From Ferruginibacter yonginensis (GTDB taxonomy: Bacteria; Bacteroidota; Bacteroidia; Chitinophagales; Chitinophagaceae), in NCBI RefSeq assembly GCF_042651465.1, contig NZ_JBHSCZ010000002.1, positions 558,001 to 622,000 of the forward strand: DNA of 64,000 nucleotides, read 5' to 3'. A model generated the notes under the pieces. The model did no database searches and had not been told where the DNA came from. It saw only the letters and a list, made by a program, of their open reading frames with translations. Position numbers and translations under genes: made by a program. Each line of letters begins with the position of its first letter. Position 1 is the stretch's first letter. This document shows, piece by piece, positions 42,953 to 51,207 of this stretch.

Positions 42953-43948
42953 ATGAAAATCATTCAATCATTTAAAAGTTTGTTTTTTGTAACAGCTTTA
43001 GGAAGTCTGTTAGTAATGTCATCTTGCAATAAAGATGATGATCCAATTGTAGCACCACCAACGCCAACTGTTGTAGGGGTAGCACAATCAGATACTACTT
43101 TTTCAATTTTAGTTGCGGCAGTTGTAAAAGCTAATTTAGCTACAACATTATCTGATGTATCAAAAAGCTATACCGTATTTGCACCAACCAATAATGCATT
43201 TAGAGCAGCAGGTTATACGGAGGCTAGCATTAATGCGTTATCAGCAGCAGATGTAACCAATGTGCTCACACCATTGCTTTTATACCATGTGTTGGGTAGT
43301 AAAGTATTGGCAGCATCTGTACCAACTAGTGATACGGTGAAAACGCTGAACACCAAAAATTTATATGCTTCAAAAGGAGCAAATGGCGTTTTTGTAAATG
43401 GTATTAAAGTAGTTACTGCCGATATTAATGCATCTAACGGTGTGGTGCATGTAATTGATAAAGTATTGGTTCCTCCAACACAATCAATAGCGCAGGTGGT
43501 AATTGCTAATGCAAGTGCTCCAACTCCTGAGTTTTCATTATTACTTGCAGCAGTTAGCAGGGCAGGTTTGGCAGGTGTATTATCAGGGCCAGGCAAGTTC
43601 ACTGTTTTTGCACCAACCAATGCTGCTTTTAGTGCTTTGGGTGCACCTTACAATAATGCAAGTACTATTGCTACTGCAGATTCAGCTACAGTAAGAAGAA
43701 TTATTCTTTCTCACGTTTTGCCAACAAATGCTTTTGCAAGTGACCTCGTAATTAATGGTACGTTGAATACGGCTAACCCACTTGCTGTTATAAGTCCGCA
43801 GCAAACACTTACAGTTACTGGGGCCACTGCATTAAAAATTACTGGTTCAACAGCAACACCATCAAATATCATCACAACACCAGCACCATTATTTAATATT
43901 GTTACAACAAATGGTGTTATTCATGTAATTGACAAGGTGTTGTTATAA
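42953..43948 (+). CDS. Fasciclin-domain lipoprotein (two FAS1 domains)
   Basis: A 331-residue putative lipoprotein: MSSC lipobox with Cys25 followed by an Asp-rich start. Two FAS1 domains follow (about 45-180 and 185-331), each with the H1 box form YTVFAPTNNAFRAAG / FTVFAPTNAAFSALG and the H2/end form GVVHVIDKVLVPP / GVIHVIDKVLL. FAS1 domains mediate adhesion to matrix or other cells. Tandem lipid-anchored FAS1 proteins are common in the phylum. It is a single gene with its own terminator. Confidence 0.92.
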   Translation: MKIIQSFKSLFFVTALGSLLVMSSCNKDDDPIVAPPTPTVVGVAQSDTTFSILVAAVVKANLATTLSDVSKSYTVFAPTNNAFRAAGYTEASINALSAADVTNVLTPLLLYHVLGSKVLAASVPTSDTVKTLNTKNLYASKGANGVFVNGIKVVTADINASNGVVHVIDKVLVPPTQSIAQVVIANASAPTPEFSLLLAAVSRAGLAGVLSGPGKFTVFAPTNAAFSALGAPYNNASTIATADSATVRRIILSHVLPTNAFASDLVINGTLNTANPLAVISPQQTLTVTGATALKITGSTATPSNIITTPAPLFNIVTTNGVIHVIDKVLL

Positions 43949-43970
43949 GTTATAATGATTCCTATGTTAG

Positions 43971-44018
43971 TAAGCATCAACCTTATAAATTCATTTTATA
44001 TTGTTGGTGCTTATTTTA
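43971..44018 (+). terminator. Terminator after the fasciclin gene
   Basis: TAAGCATCAAC pairs with GTTGGTGCTTA (one wobble) over a 21-base loop and is followed by TTTTATTT. The long loop lowers confidence. Confidence 0.6.
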
Positions 44019-44099
44019 TTTAGCATTTGTTTCAATATGTCAATTGTATTACATGTTTTGCTATCGGTTTAATATTATCTTATTTTATTAAGTTGCAAT

Positions 44100-45128
44100 A
44101 TGTTTAACCATAAGTACCGTTATTATTTTATATTTTTTCTTTCGTTTTACACTTACTTGAGTACTTTACTTTGTGAAGTATATAAGTATTTTAATATACC
44201 TATTGAGTGGTATTATGCAGCAGGTACCATAACCGCCATTACCTTATTAATATGGGAAGTAAATAGAAAAATAGAACCCTATTTTTTTAATAAAACAGAT
44301 GACTCTAAAAATAAGATAAAAACACTTTGTTCATTTTTTGTTGTAAGTGGTGTTGCTACCATTATCGTTTGTTGCAGCATTGTATTTTTTGTGAGTATGG
44401 TTTTGCATAATAATACTATTGAAAAAACATTTGTACCACTTAAACTTAATTTAATTTATGCGCTTTTGGTGAATCTATTATTTCATTTAGTAAATGCTGT
44501 TTTCTTTTATTTTAAAGAGTATCGTTCAAAAATGTTGGAGGCGGAGCAACTAAAAAGTAAAACAGCCATTGCAGAATTACAATTGGTAAAAAGCCAAATT
44601 AACCCCCATTTTTTATTCAATAATTTAAATGTGCTCTCATCATTAGTTATGCAAAATAATGCTGATGCTAACAAGTTTATTGAAGCATTTTCGCAAGTAT
44701 ATCGCTATATTTTAAATAATCAGTATAAAGAGTTGGTTACTGTAAAAGATGAACTTGAATTTATTAAGCCCTATATATATTTATTAGAAAAGCGATTTAC
44801 AAATGGTTTAAAATTTACAATTGATATTGCTCCCGAACATACAAATAAATTTATTGTGCCTGCTTCACTTCAAATGGTAATTGAAAATGCTATAAAGCAC
44901 AATATTGCTACTCGGTTAAAACCGCTTCAAATACAATTACAAACAAATATTAATGAAGAACTCATTGTAACAAATAATTTACAATTACGTGAAGTGGTTG
45001 AAAACTCTACATCAATTGGTCTACATAATATTGTAAAGCGATATGAACTCTTTGGAAAGAAAGAAGTTGTTGTGCAAAAAACAAGTAATCATTTTATTGT
45101 AACACTTCCATTACTAAACGTTCATTAA
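44100..45128 (+). CDS. LytS-type sensor histidine kinase
   Basis: A 342-residue membrane kinase with about four transmembrane helices in the first 135 residues (YYFIFFLSFYTYLSTLLCE, WYYAAGTITAITLLIW, SFFVVSGVATIIVCCSIVFF, LIYALLVNLLFHLVNAVFFY), a coiled-coil linker, and a His_kinase domain with phospho-acceptor His170 in NPHFLFNNLN, followed by a short HATPase with IENAIKHN. There is no extracellular sensor domain, so it probably senses through its membrane helices. It forms a two-component pair with the LytTR regulator starting nine bases downstream. Confidence 0.93.
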   Translation: MFNHKYRYYFIFFLSFYTYLSTLLCEVYKYFNIPIEWYYAAGTITAITLLIWEVNRKIEPYFFNKTDDSKNKIKTLCSFFVVSGVATIIVCCSIVFFVSMVLHNNTIEKTFVPLKLNLIYALLVNLLFHLVNAVFFYFKEYRSKMLEAEQLKSKTAIAELQLVKSQINPHFLFNNLNVLSSLVMQNNADANKFIEAFSQVYRYILNNQYKELVTVKDELEFIKPYIYLLEKRFTNGLKFTIDIAPEHTNKFIVPASLQMVIENAIKHNIATRLKPLQIQLQTNINEELIVTNNLQLREVVENSTSIGLHNIVKRYELFGKKEVVVQKTSNHFIVTLPLLNVH

Positions 45129-45137
45129 TAAAGCTGT

Positions 45138-45899
45138 ATGAATATTTTAATTATTGAAGATGAACAATTAGCTATTGAAAGACTCACGTTACTTTTAAAA
45201 ACTTATGATGAAAAAATTAACGTTTTGGGTGCAGTTGAGTCAGTAGAAGAAGCAGTAGAATGGCTATCTACCAAAACACATCCTGATCTTTTATTTGTTG
45301 ATATTCATTTGGCAGATGGGCATAGTTTTGAAATTTTTAAAAGAGTTATAGTTAAAAAACCTATTATTTTTACCACAGCGTATGATCAGTATGCACTGGA
45401 TGCCTTTCAACTATACAGTATTGATTATATTTTAAAACCAATAACAGCAGCATCATTAGCCAACGCAATAAATAAGTATAAAGTAATGGTGGCGAATACA
45501 GCACAGCCTAATTATAAGGTGTTGTTGAATGAGCTGAAGGAAAATATTGCTACTAAATATAAAAATAGATTCTTTGCTAAAATCGGTCAAAAGCTTTTCT
45601 TCATAGCCGTTCATGAAATAGCTTATTTTATTGCTGATAATAAAATTGTACACTTAGTAAGTACAGATGGAAAAAAGTATATCGTAAATGTGACCATGGA
45701 AAAGCTAGAAAAACTGGTTGATCCATCACTTTTTTTTAGGGCCAATAGAAAGTTTATGGTACATATTGATGCTATTGAGCAAGTACGGCCTTACGATAAT
45801 AATCGGTTGTTGGTGCTTATAAAAAATATCGCAATTGCAGAAGATATTATTATAAGTAGAGAAAAAGTGGCAGCATTTAAGTTATGGGCAGATAGTTAA
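45138..45899 (+). CDS. LytTR-family response regulator
   Basis: A 253-residue regulator with an N-terminal receiver (acceptor Asp55 in FVDIHLADG, Lys in DYILKPI) and a C-terminal LytTR DNA-binding domain (about 150-250: FFAKIGQKLFFIAVHEIAYF ... FRANRKFMVHIDAIEQV). It is the cognate partner of the upstream LytS-type kinase. Its targets are unknown; LytTR regulators usually bind paired direct repeats at promoters. Confidence 0.95.
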   Translation: MNILIIEDEQLAIERLTLLLKTYDEKINVLGAVESVEEAVEWLSTKTHPDLLFVDIHLADGHSFEIFKRVIVKKPIIFTTAYDQYALDAFQLYSIDYILKPITAASLANAINKYKVMVANTAQPNYKVLLNELKENIATKYKNRFFAKIGQKLFFIAVHEIAYFIADNKIVHLVSTDGKKYIVNVTMEKLEKLVDPSLFFRANRKFMVHIDAIEQVRPYDNNRLLVLIKNIAIAEDIIISREKVAAFKLWADS

Positions 45900-46000
45900 G
45901 TTAACTACTGTTGTGGCGTATTTTAATGTGAATTGCCCTTGTACAATTTTGATTTTTTGTTATATGTTTTAATCAAAGCAATGCTGCGATTTTAATGTTG

Positions 46001-46008
46001 TAACTTTG
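46001..46008 (+). promoter_or_regulatory. -7 promoter box of the OYE gene
   Basis: TAACTTTG is a perfect TAnnTTTG, 20 bases before the ATG at 46029. The -33 element is not clear. Confidence 0.5.
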
Positions 46009-46028
46009 ATTTTTATTATTTCATATTT

Positions 46029-47096
46029 ATGAGTTTACTATTATCATCTTTTAACATCAAAAGTATTCACTTTAAAAACAGGTTGGTTATTTCGCCGATG
46101 TGCCAGTACACTGCTACTGAAGGTTTTGCTAATGATTGGCATTTGGTGCATTTGGGAAGCCGTGCAGTTGGTGGCGCAGGCTTAATTATACAAGAAGCCA
46201 CAGCCGTATCGCCTGAAGGCAGAATTACTATTGGGGATGTAGGTTTGTATAATGATGAGCAAATTGAACCATTACAAAAAATTACTGCTTTCATAAAGGC
46301 GCAGGGGGCGGTGCCAGGTATACAATTGGCACATGCTGGCCGTAAAGCTAGTTGTGATGTGCCATGGAAAAAAGGTAAACAAATAGCCCCATCAGATGCT
46401 GGTGGTTGGCATACGGTAGCACCATCTGCCATACCATTTTATGATACTGATGTGGCACCCCATGCATTGGATGAAGCAGGCATCTTAAAAGTGATCAACG
46501 ATTTTAAAAATGCCGCTGCAAGGGCTTTAATAGCCGGATACCAAGTGCTTGAAATACATGCGGCACATGGTTATTTGCTACATCAGTTTTTATCGCCATT
46601 GAGTAATAAACGCACCGATGCTTACGGTGGTAACTTTGAAAATAATAGTAGGTTGTTACTTCAAGTTGTAAAGGCAATACAAACCGTTTGGCCCAATGAT
46701 TTACCCTTGTTTGTACGCATTTCTGCAACAGATTGGGCTGATGGTGGTTGGGATGAAGCATCATCTATTGCATTAGCCACAATTTTAAAAAATGAAGGTA
46801 TTGATGTAATTGATTGCTCAAGTGGAGGTTTAGTGCCTCATGTAAAAATACCTGTAGGCGCTGGTTATCAAGTACCATTTGCTGCTCATATTAAAAAGCA
46901 AGTAGGCATTGCAACGGGTGCTGTTGGTATGATCACCACTGCACAACAGGCTGAGGCAATATTGCAGGCAGGTGAAGCCGATTTAATTTTTATTGCAAGA
47001 ACAGCACTCAGCAACCCCTATTTTGGCTTACATGCTGCAAAAGAACTAGGAGACAATATTTTATGGCCTAACCAATACGATAGGGCGTTTAAATAA
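46029..47096 (+). CDS. NADH:flavin oxidoreductase, Old Yellow Enzyme family (YqjM/NamA-like)
   Basis: A 355-residue FMN-dependent TIM-barrel ene-reductase. The N-terminus NRLVISPMCQYTATEGFANDWHLVHLGSRA has the Cys of the YqjM-type (thermophilic-like) OYEs; the substrate-binding His pair is in EIHAAHGYLLHQFLSPLSNKRTDAYGG; GEADLIFIARTALSNPYF is the phosphate-binding end. It reduces activated C=C bonds with NAD(P)H, often as a xenobiotic or oxidative-stress response. It is monocistronic, with a perfect -7 box. Confidence 0.93.
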   Translation: MSLLLSSFNIKSIHFKNRLVISPMCQYTATEGFANDWHLVHLGSRAVGGAGLIIQEATAVSPEGRITIGDVGLYNDEQIEPLQKITAFIKAQGAVPGIQLAHAGRKASCDVPWKKGKQIAPSDAGGWHTVAPSAIPFYDTDVAPHALDEAGILKVINDFKNAAARALIAGYQVLEIHAAHGYLLHQFLSPLSNKRTDAYGGNFENNSRLLLQVVKAIQTVWPNDLPLFVRISATDWADGGWDEASSIALATILKNEGIDVIDCSSGGLVPHVKIPVGAGYQVPFAAHIKKQVGIATGAVGMITTAQQAEAILQAGEADLIFIARTALSNPYFGLHAAKELGDNILWPNQYDRAFK

Positions 47097-47196
47097 CCTT
47101 GTTGTTACCAAATTTTGAGTTATTCACTTTTTAATAAAAGTTATACTCATACTCGTTTTTAGGGGTTATATGTGTTTTTTTTACTATAAATAAATG

Positions 47197-47204
47197 TAGT
47201 TTTA
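47197..47204 (+). promoter_or_regulatory. Candidate -7 box of the Ppx/GppA-like gene
   Basis: TAGTTTTA has one mismatch to TAnnTTTG and lies 19 bases before the ATG at 47224. Confidence 0.35.
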
Positions 47205-47223
47205 CGCATCAAAACTACTGGGT

Positions 47224-48366
47224 ATGTTGTGCAATTCTTTTAAACGCTTTTTTATATTACAATTCACATTTGTATTATTCGTATTACAGTTGCATGCACA
47301 AACGAATGTTGGCATTAAAAATTACGAACCTAGTGTTTACGCTGGTATTGAGGTGGGCTCAAAAGGTGTAAAACTCAGTATTATTGAAATGGGTAAAAAT
47401 GCTACTAGTAATGGCTCGTTTAAGAGTGTTAAAGATACTTCTATCAACAGCGATTTTATTTCATTTACGCCTGCTAGTTTTACGGCAACGGTTGATGGCT
47501 TAACGGCACTTTATAACATGGCAGTAAATACTTACAATATTCCAACTAATAAAATTTATACTGTTGTAAGTAGTGGTGTTAAAGGGCAAGCAGCAAAAGA
47601 AAATAACCTAGCGGCCATTACAAAGTTATCAGATTCGTTTAGGGCAAAAATTAATGAACCCAATAGAGTGGTTGATGTGATAGATATTAAAGACGAAGCT
47701 ATTTTATCGCATATTGGTATTGTACCCGAAAGCAGGCGCTACAGTACTTTTTTAATTGATATTGGTAGTGGTAATACCAAAGGTGGTTATTTTAGAAATG
47801 GCAACACCAACGAAATGAAATTGTTTACCCTAAACTGGGGTACAAAAACTGTGGCCAATGCCACTGAAAAGCGTTTAGAAGATGATAAATCAATACCAAA
47901 TTATAAAAAACAATTAATGAGGGTATTGGCAGGCGAACCCAATAATGAAATTATATATGCAGTAAACGAAAGCGATGCATATAATATGAACGATTATTTC
48001 GCATTTAGCGGCGGTATTGCTTGGAGTGTTGCTACTTTAATGTACCCTGAGTTAATTGATAATAGTGTAGTGCCTGTTACCTACAACGATTTGGTGAAAT
48101 TTAATGAAACCTTAAGTACAAATTTCAACTCATTATCAGCAGAAAATTTGTTGAAAAATACACCTACAAAAAATTTGATGCGTATTGCTGAAGTTGAGAG
48201 GGTACATAAAGTGTTCGACCAAAAATCGCTGATGGCTGGTGCTGCGTTATTGCAAAATATTATTAGGCAGTTTGAAGGAACAATGGAAAAAAAGCAATTT
48301 TTTCTTGTAAAAAATGGGCAGGTAGGTTGGATTTCGGCCTATGTAAATAAATCAGTGCATCCATAA
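47224..48366 (+). CDS. Exported Ppx/GppA-like (ASKHA-fold) protein
   Basis: A 380-residue protein with a clear signal peptide (about 1-26, FILQFTFVLFVLQLHAQ) followed by an actin/hexokinase/Hsp70-type fold resembling exopolyphosphatase/GppA: phosphate-1-like YAGIEVGSKGVKLSIIE, an EA-type motif KDEAILSHIGI, phosphate-2-like FLIDIGSGNTKGGYF, and a late FSGGIAWSV adenosine-type motif. This fold normally works on polyphosphate, ppGpp or ATP in the cytoplasm, so an exported form is odd. Catalytic competence cannot be judged. The next gene, 58 bases on, encodes a membrane coiled-coil protein and is its likely partner. Confidence 0.75.
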   Translation: MLCNSFKRFFILQFTFVLFVLQLHAQTNVGIKNYEPSVYAGIEVGSKGVKLSIIEMGKNATSNGSFKSVKDTSINSDFISFTPASFTATVDGLTALYNMAVNTYNIPTNKIYTVVSSGVKGQAAKENNLAAITKLSDSFRAKINEPNRVVDVIDIKDEAILSHIGIVPESRRYSTFLIDIGSGNTKGGYFRNGNTNEMKLFTLNWGTKTVANATEKRLEDDKSIPNYKKQLMRVLAGEPNNEIIYAVNESDAYNMNDYFAFSGGIAWSVATLMYPELIDNSVVPVTYNDLVKFNETLSTNFNSLSAENLLKNTPTKNLMRIAEVERVHKVFDQKSLMAGAALLQNIIRQFEGTMEKKQFFLVKNGQVGWISAYVNKSVHP

Positions 48367-48424
48367 TAAGTCAATATATCCTTAAAGAAAAATCGTACAA
48401 TTCAATATCGCATTTTTACAAATT

Positions 48425-49318
48425 ATGCGACAAAAAAAATACGATCAGTTACTGAACATTTCTATTGTAATATTAGTAATATCAAGCATTATGCTTGGTA
48501 TAACGGTTTACAAGTTATTTTTTAATGGTAGTACTGCAACCATTGCAGCTGCTACAAAAACATTATCGAGCCCATATTTTGCAGTAAAAAGAGATTCGTT
48601 GCGTAACATATATACGCAAACCGTAAATGATTTTGAAAATAAATTTAAACCAACTGCAGTGAATGCTACGGGTGATGTGGCAACGGCGGCTCAATTATCA
48701 AAAATTGCATTATTAAAAACAGAAATAAAATCGTTATTAAATAATTACAATAGCGAAGCAGATTTGGTTTTAGCAAATGAAAAAATTACAGCACTACAAA
48801 AACAGGTTGAGTTGCTAACCAATAATTACACCTCAGTTGCTACTGAAAATAAAAGACTACAATTGTTACTGGAGCAATTACTTAGTAGAAAAGTTGATAA
48901 TAAAAATACAAACGCAACAACTGTAATGGCTAACCAAACAAACGGGTTAAATTTTAATAATATTCATTTGTTTGCTATCAACAAAAATGAAACACCTGTT
49001 ACCAATGTTACAAACGACCCTATAAAATGGGTGGGAACCTTTAGTGTAAATAATGTAACTACCAATGGTGCAGAAGTTTGTTTGGTTTTATTACAACCCA
49101 CTGGTGAAGTAGTAAAAAATGATGTTTGGGATGCAGGTGTTTTTGAAACCAATGAAGGTAAAAAAGTATATTCTAAAAAAATTATGTTACCTATTACTAA
49201 TGAGCAGCAACAAATAAATTTTGCTATTAATATGGATAATTTTTTGAAAGGTACCTATACGCTACAAGTTTGGTTAAATGGTAAAATGGTTGCTAAAACA
49301 TCGCAATCATTATCATAA
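48425..49318 (+). CDS. Single-pass membrane protein with coiled coil, hypothetical
   Basis: A 297-residue protein: a short cytoplasmic head, one transmembrane helix (about 11-33, NISIVILVISSIMLGITVYKL), a periplasmic region with a predicted coiled coil (about 95-155, heptad-like ITALQKQVELLTNNYTSVATENKRLQLLLEQL), and a C-terminal beta domain (about 190-297) ending in a GTYTLQVWLNGK strand pair. I do not recognise the family. Its position after the exported Ppx/GppA-like gene suggests that it may tether that protein or share its task. It is convergent with the kinase operon, with only ten bases between stops. Confidence 0.7.
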   Translation: MRQKKYDQLLNISIVILVISSIMLGITVYKLFFNGSTATIAAATKTLSSPYFAVKRDSLRNIYTQTVNDFENKFKPTAVNATGDVATAAQLSKIALLKTEIKSLLNNYNSEADLVLANEKITALQKQVELLTNNYTSVATENKRLQLLLEQLLSRKVDNKNTNATTVMANQTNGLNFNNIHLFAINKNETPVTNVTNDPIKWVGTFSVNNVTTNGAEVCLVLLQPTGEVVKNDVWDAGVFETNEGKKVYSKKIMLPITNEQQQINFAINMDNFLKGTYTLQVWLNGKMVAKTSQSLS

Positions 49319-49328
49319 GCGCATTTTA

Positions 49329-50762
49329 TTACACTTGTTCAATACTATCTTTTATTTGAATAGGTATAGTTACATTTAGTTTGCAACCTTTACCCTTTGC
49401 TGAATATAAATTAAAATTACCTCCAAACAACTCAGCCCTTCTACGCATATTTGCAAAACCTATACCTGAGTTAGCTTTGCTAATTTCAAAACCTACACCA
49501 TCATCAATTATCTGTAATACAATATTATGATGGTTAACTTGTAAGTTTACTTGAACGGATTTACAATTAGCATACTTAATGATATTGTTTAAATGCTCTT
49601 GTAAAATGCGGTATAAATTAATGTGAATATCTTTATTTACTTGATAGTCGTTTAGTTGCTTATCAAACTTAAATACAATAAAATATTTTCCTTCAATATC
49701 AAAATTGTTAAGCAGTTTTCTAAAACTATCTTCAATATTAATATCTTCATTTATAGCAGGCGATAACCGATGCGATAAGTTTCTAATTTCTTGTAACGAT
49801 TCACTTATGTACTCTTTACATTGTTCATAATATTTTTCTGAGTGTGCATCAATGGCATTTTTAAGCATACCTAAACTCATTTGGCTTGCCACTAATAATT
49901 GACAAATATTATCGTGCAGTTCACCACCAATTTCATTACGTTCATCTTCTTGTGTTTTAATAATAGCTTTTGTCATTTTGTTTTCGTACAAAATCTTTTC
50001 AGTAACATCAATAGCTATCGTAAGCCTATACTCATTGTTGTTAATGATTATGGCACTGCTGTAAACTTCTACATCAATAATTTCTTTATTTTTTTTGAGA
50101 TGTTTTATTTTATCATTAAATACTTTATCATTATTTATTACTTGGTTACTTAATGGTTGATTTGGTTTAAAGTTTTCAGTCGCTGGTCTTAAATCAAGAA
50201 TGGTCATCTTCAAAAATTCATTGAAAGTATAACCATATAAATCAATGGCAGCCTTGTTAACTTGTATGAATTTTAAAGTTTCAATATCGTATAACCACAT
50301 TGGTTGCGGACTTAATTGAAACAAATTACTGAATCGTTTTTCTGATTCTGCAATTTGAATATTTGCTTTTCTTCTCTCGATGCTATAAACAATACTTTTA
50401 TAGAGGGCACTGGCGTTAATTTCATCTTTTAGTAAATAATCTGCTGCACCTAGTGATAGTGATTTTATACTAAATTCAATATCAGTATAACCAGTAAGTA
50501 CAATAATGGGGCAGCCCCAATTAAGGGTATTCATTTCAGTTATCAGTTCTTCGCCGCTCTTATCTGGTAACGATAAATCTAAAAGTATAACATCAAATTT
50601 TTGCTGTGCAGTTTGGTTGAGCAATTTTGTTGATGCAAAACTTTTTGTATGGGTGATGGAAGGGCTTTCTATTCTATCATAAATAAACTCTTCAATTAAA
50701 ATAAAGTCACCTAAATTATCTTCAATAATTAAGATATTATATGTGTTGTTATCCTTAATCAT
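49329..50762 (-). CDS. Hybrid receiver-PAS-histidine kinase (HisKA_3 type)
   Basis: From the ATG at 50762 (477 residues) the order is: N-terminal receiver with Asp62 (VILLDLSLPDKSG), PAS domain (about 120-245, RFSNLFQLSPQPMWLYDIE), then a NarX-type kinase with HisKA_3 His283 (GELHDNICQLL) and HATPase (DDGVGF, GIGFANMRRRAELFGG). A frame-extending start at 50795 is rejected. The ATG overlaps the stop of the upstream receiver gene by eight bases, indicating translational coupling. Receiver-first kinases usually act as intermediate relays. It is cytoplasmic and the last gene of the kinase operon. Confidence 0.92.
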   Translation of the reverse strand: MIKDNNTYNILIIEDNLGDFILIEEFIYDRIESPSITHTKSFASTKLLNQTAQQKFDVILLDLSLPDKSGEELITEMNTLNWGCPIIVLTGYTDIEFSIKSLSLGAADYLLKDEINASALYKSIVYSIERRKANIQIAESEKRFSNLFQLSPQPMWLYDIETLKFIQVNKAAIDLYGYTFNEFLKMTILDLRPATENFKPNQPLSNQVINNDKVFNDKIKHLKKNKEIIDVEVYSSAIIINNNEYRLTIAIDVTEKILYENKMTKAIIKTQEDERNEIGGELHDNICQLLVASQMSLGMLKNAIDAHSEKYYEQCKEYISESLQEIRNLSHRLSPAINEDINIEDSFRKLLNNFDIEGKYFIVFKFDKQLNDYQVNKDIHINLYRILQEHLNNIIKYANCKSVQVNLQVNHHNIVLQIIDDGVGFEISKANSGIGFANMRRRAELFGGNFNLYSAKGKGCKLNVTIPIQIKDSIEQV

Positions 50763-51201
50763 TCGTTGTGTTTTTGGTTTTGGGTAAATGAACAATTGAT
50801 ATCCAAAAATTTTCGATTTTTGAAATCACATCCATAAACATATCTATTTCAACAGGTTTGGTTATGTAGCAGTTTACATAATTTTTATATGCTTTTAAAA
50901 CATCATTTTCTGATGATGATGTAGTGAGCATTACAACAGGTAGTTGTTTTAAATCATCGTTTGTTTTTATAAACTGTAAAACTTCATGTCCATTTTTTTT
51001 GGGTAGGTTAACATCCAACAACATTAAATCAGGTAAAGAGGCGTTTGTATAATTTCCTTGCTTTGTTAAAAAATCAATCGCTTCTTTTCCATCTTTCACA
51101 ATGCTCAGTTGATTCATGATTTTAGCAGATTCAAATGCTTCTGTTGTTAATACTATATCGCCTTCGTTGTCTTCAACAAGCAGAATATGTATTGGCTTCA
51201 T
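50755..51201 (-). CDS. Single-domain response regulator (Rcp1-like)
   Basis: A 148-residue receiver without an output domain: acidic pocket LLVEDNEGD, acceptor Asp63 (LMLLDVNLPKKNG), VVMLTTSSSENDV and Lys in NCYITKPVE. The extended VNLPKKNGHEVLQFIK segment resembles the Rcp1 type that partners phytochrome-like kinases. It is probably phosphorylated by the adjacent HisKA kinases. It starts six bases after the GAF-PAS kinase gene and overlaps the downstream hybrid kinase gene. Confidence 0.93.
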   Translation of the reverse strand: MKPIHILLVEDNEGDIVLTTEAFESAKIMNQLSIVKDGKEAIDFLTKQGNYTNASLPDLMLLDVNLPKKNGHEVLQFIKTNDDLKQLPVVMLTTSSSENDVLKAYKNYVNCYITKPVEIDMFMDVISKIENFWISIVHLPKTKNTTND

Positions 51202-51207
51202 ATGAGT

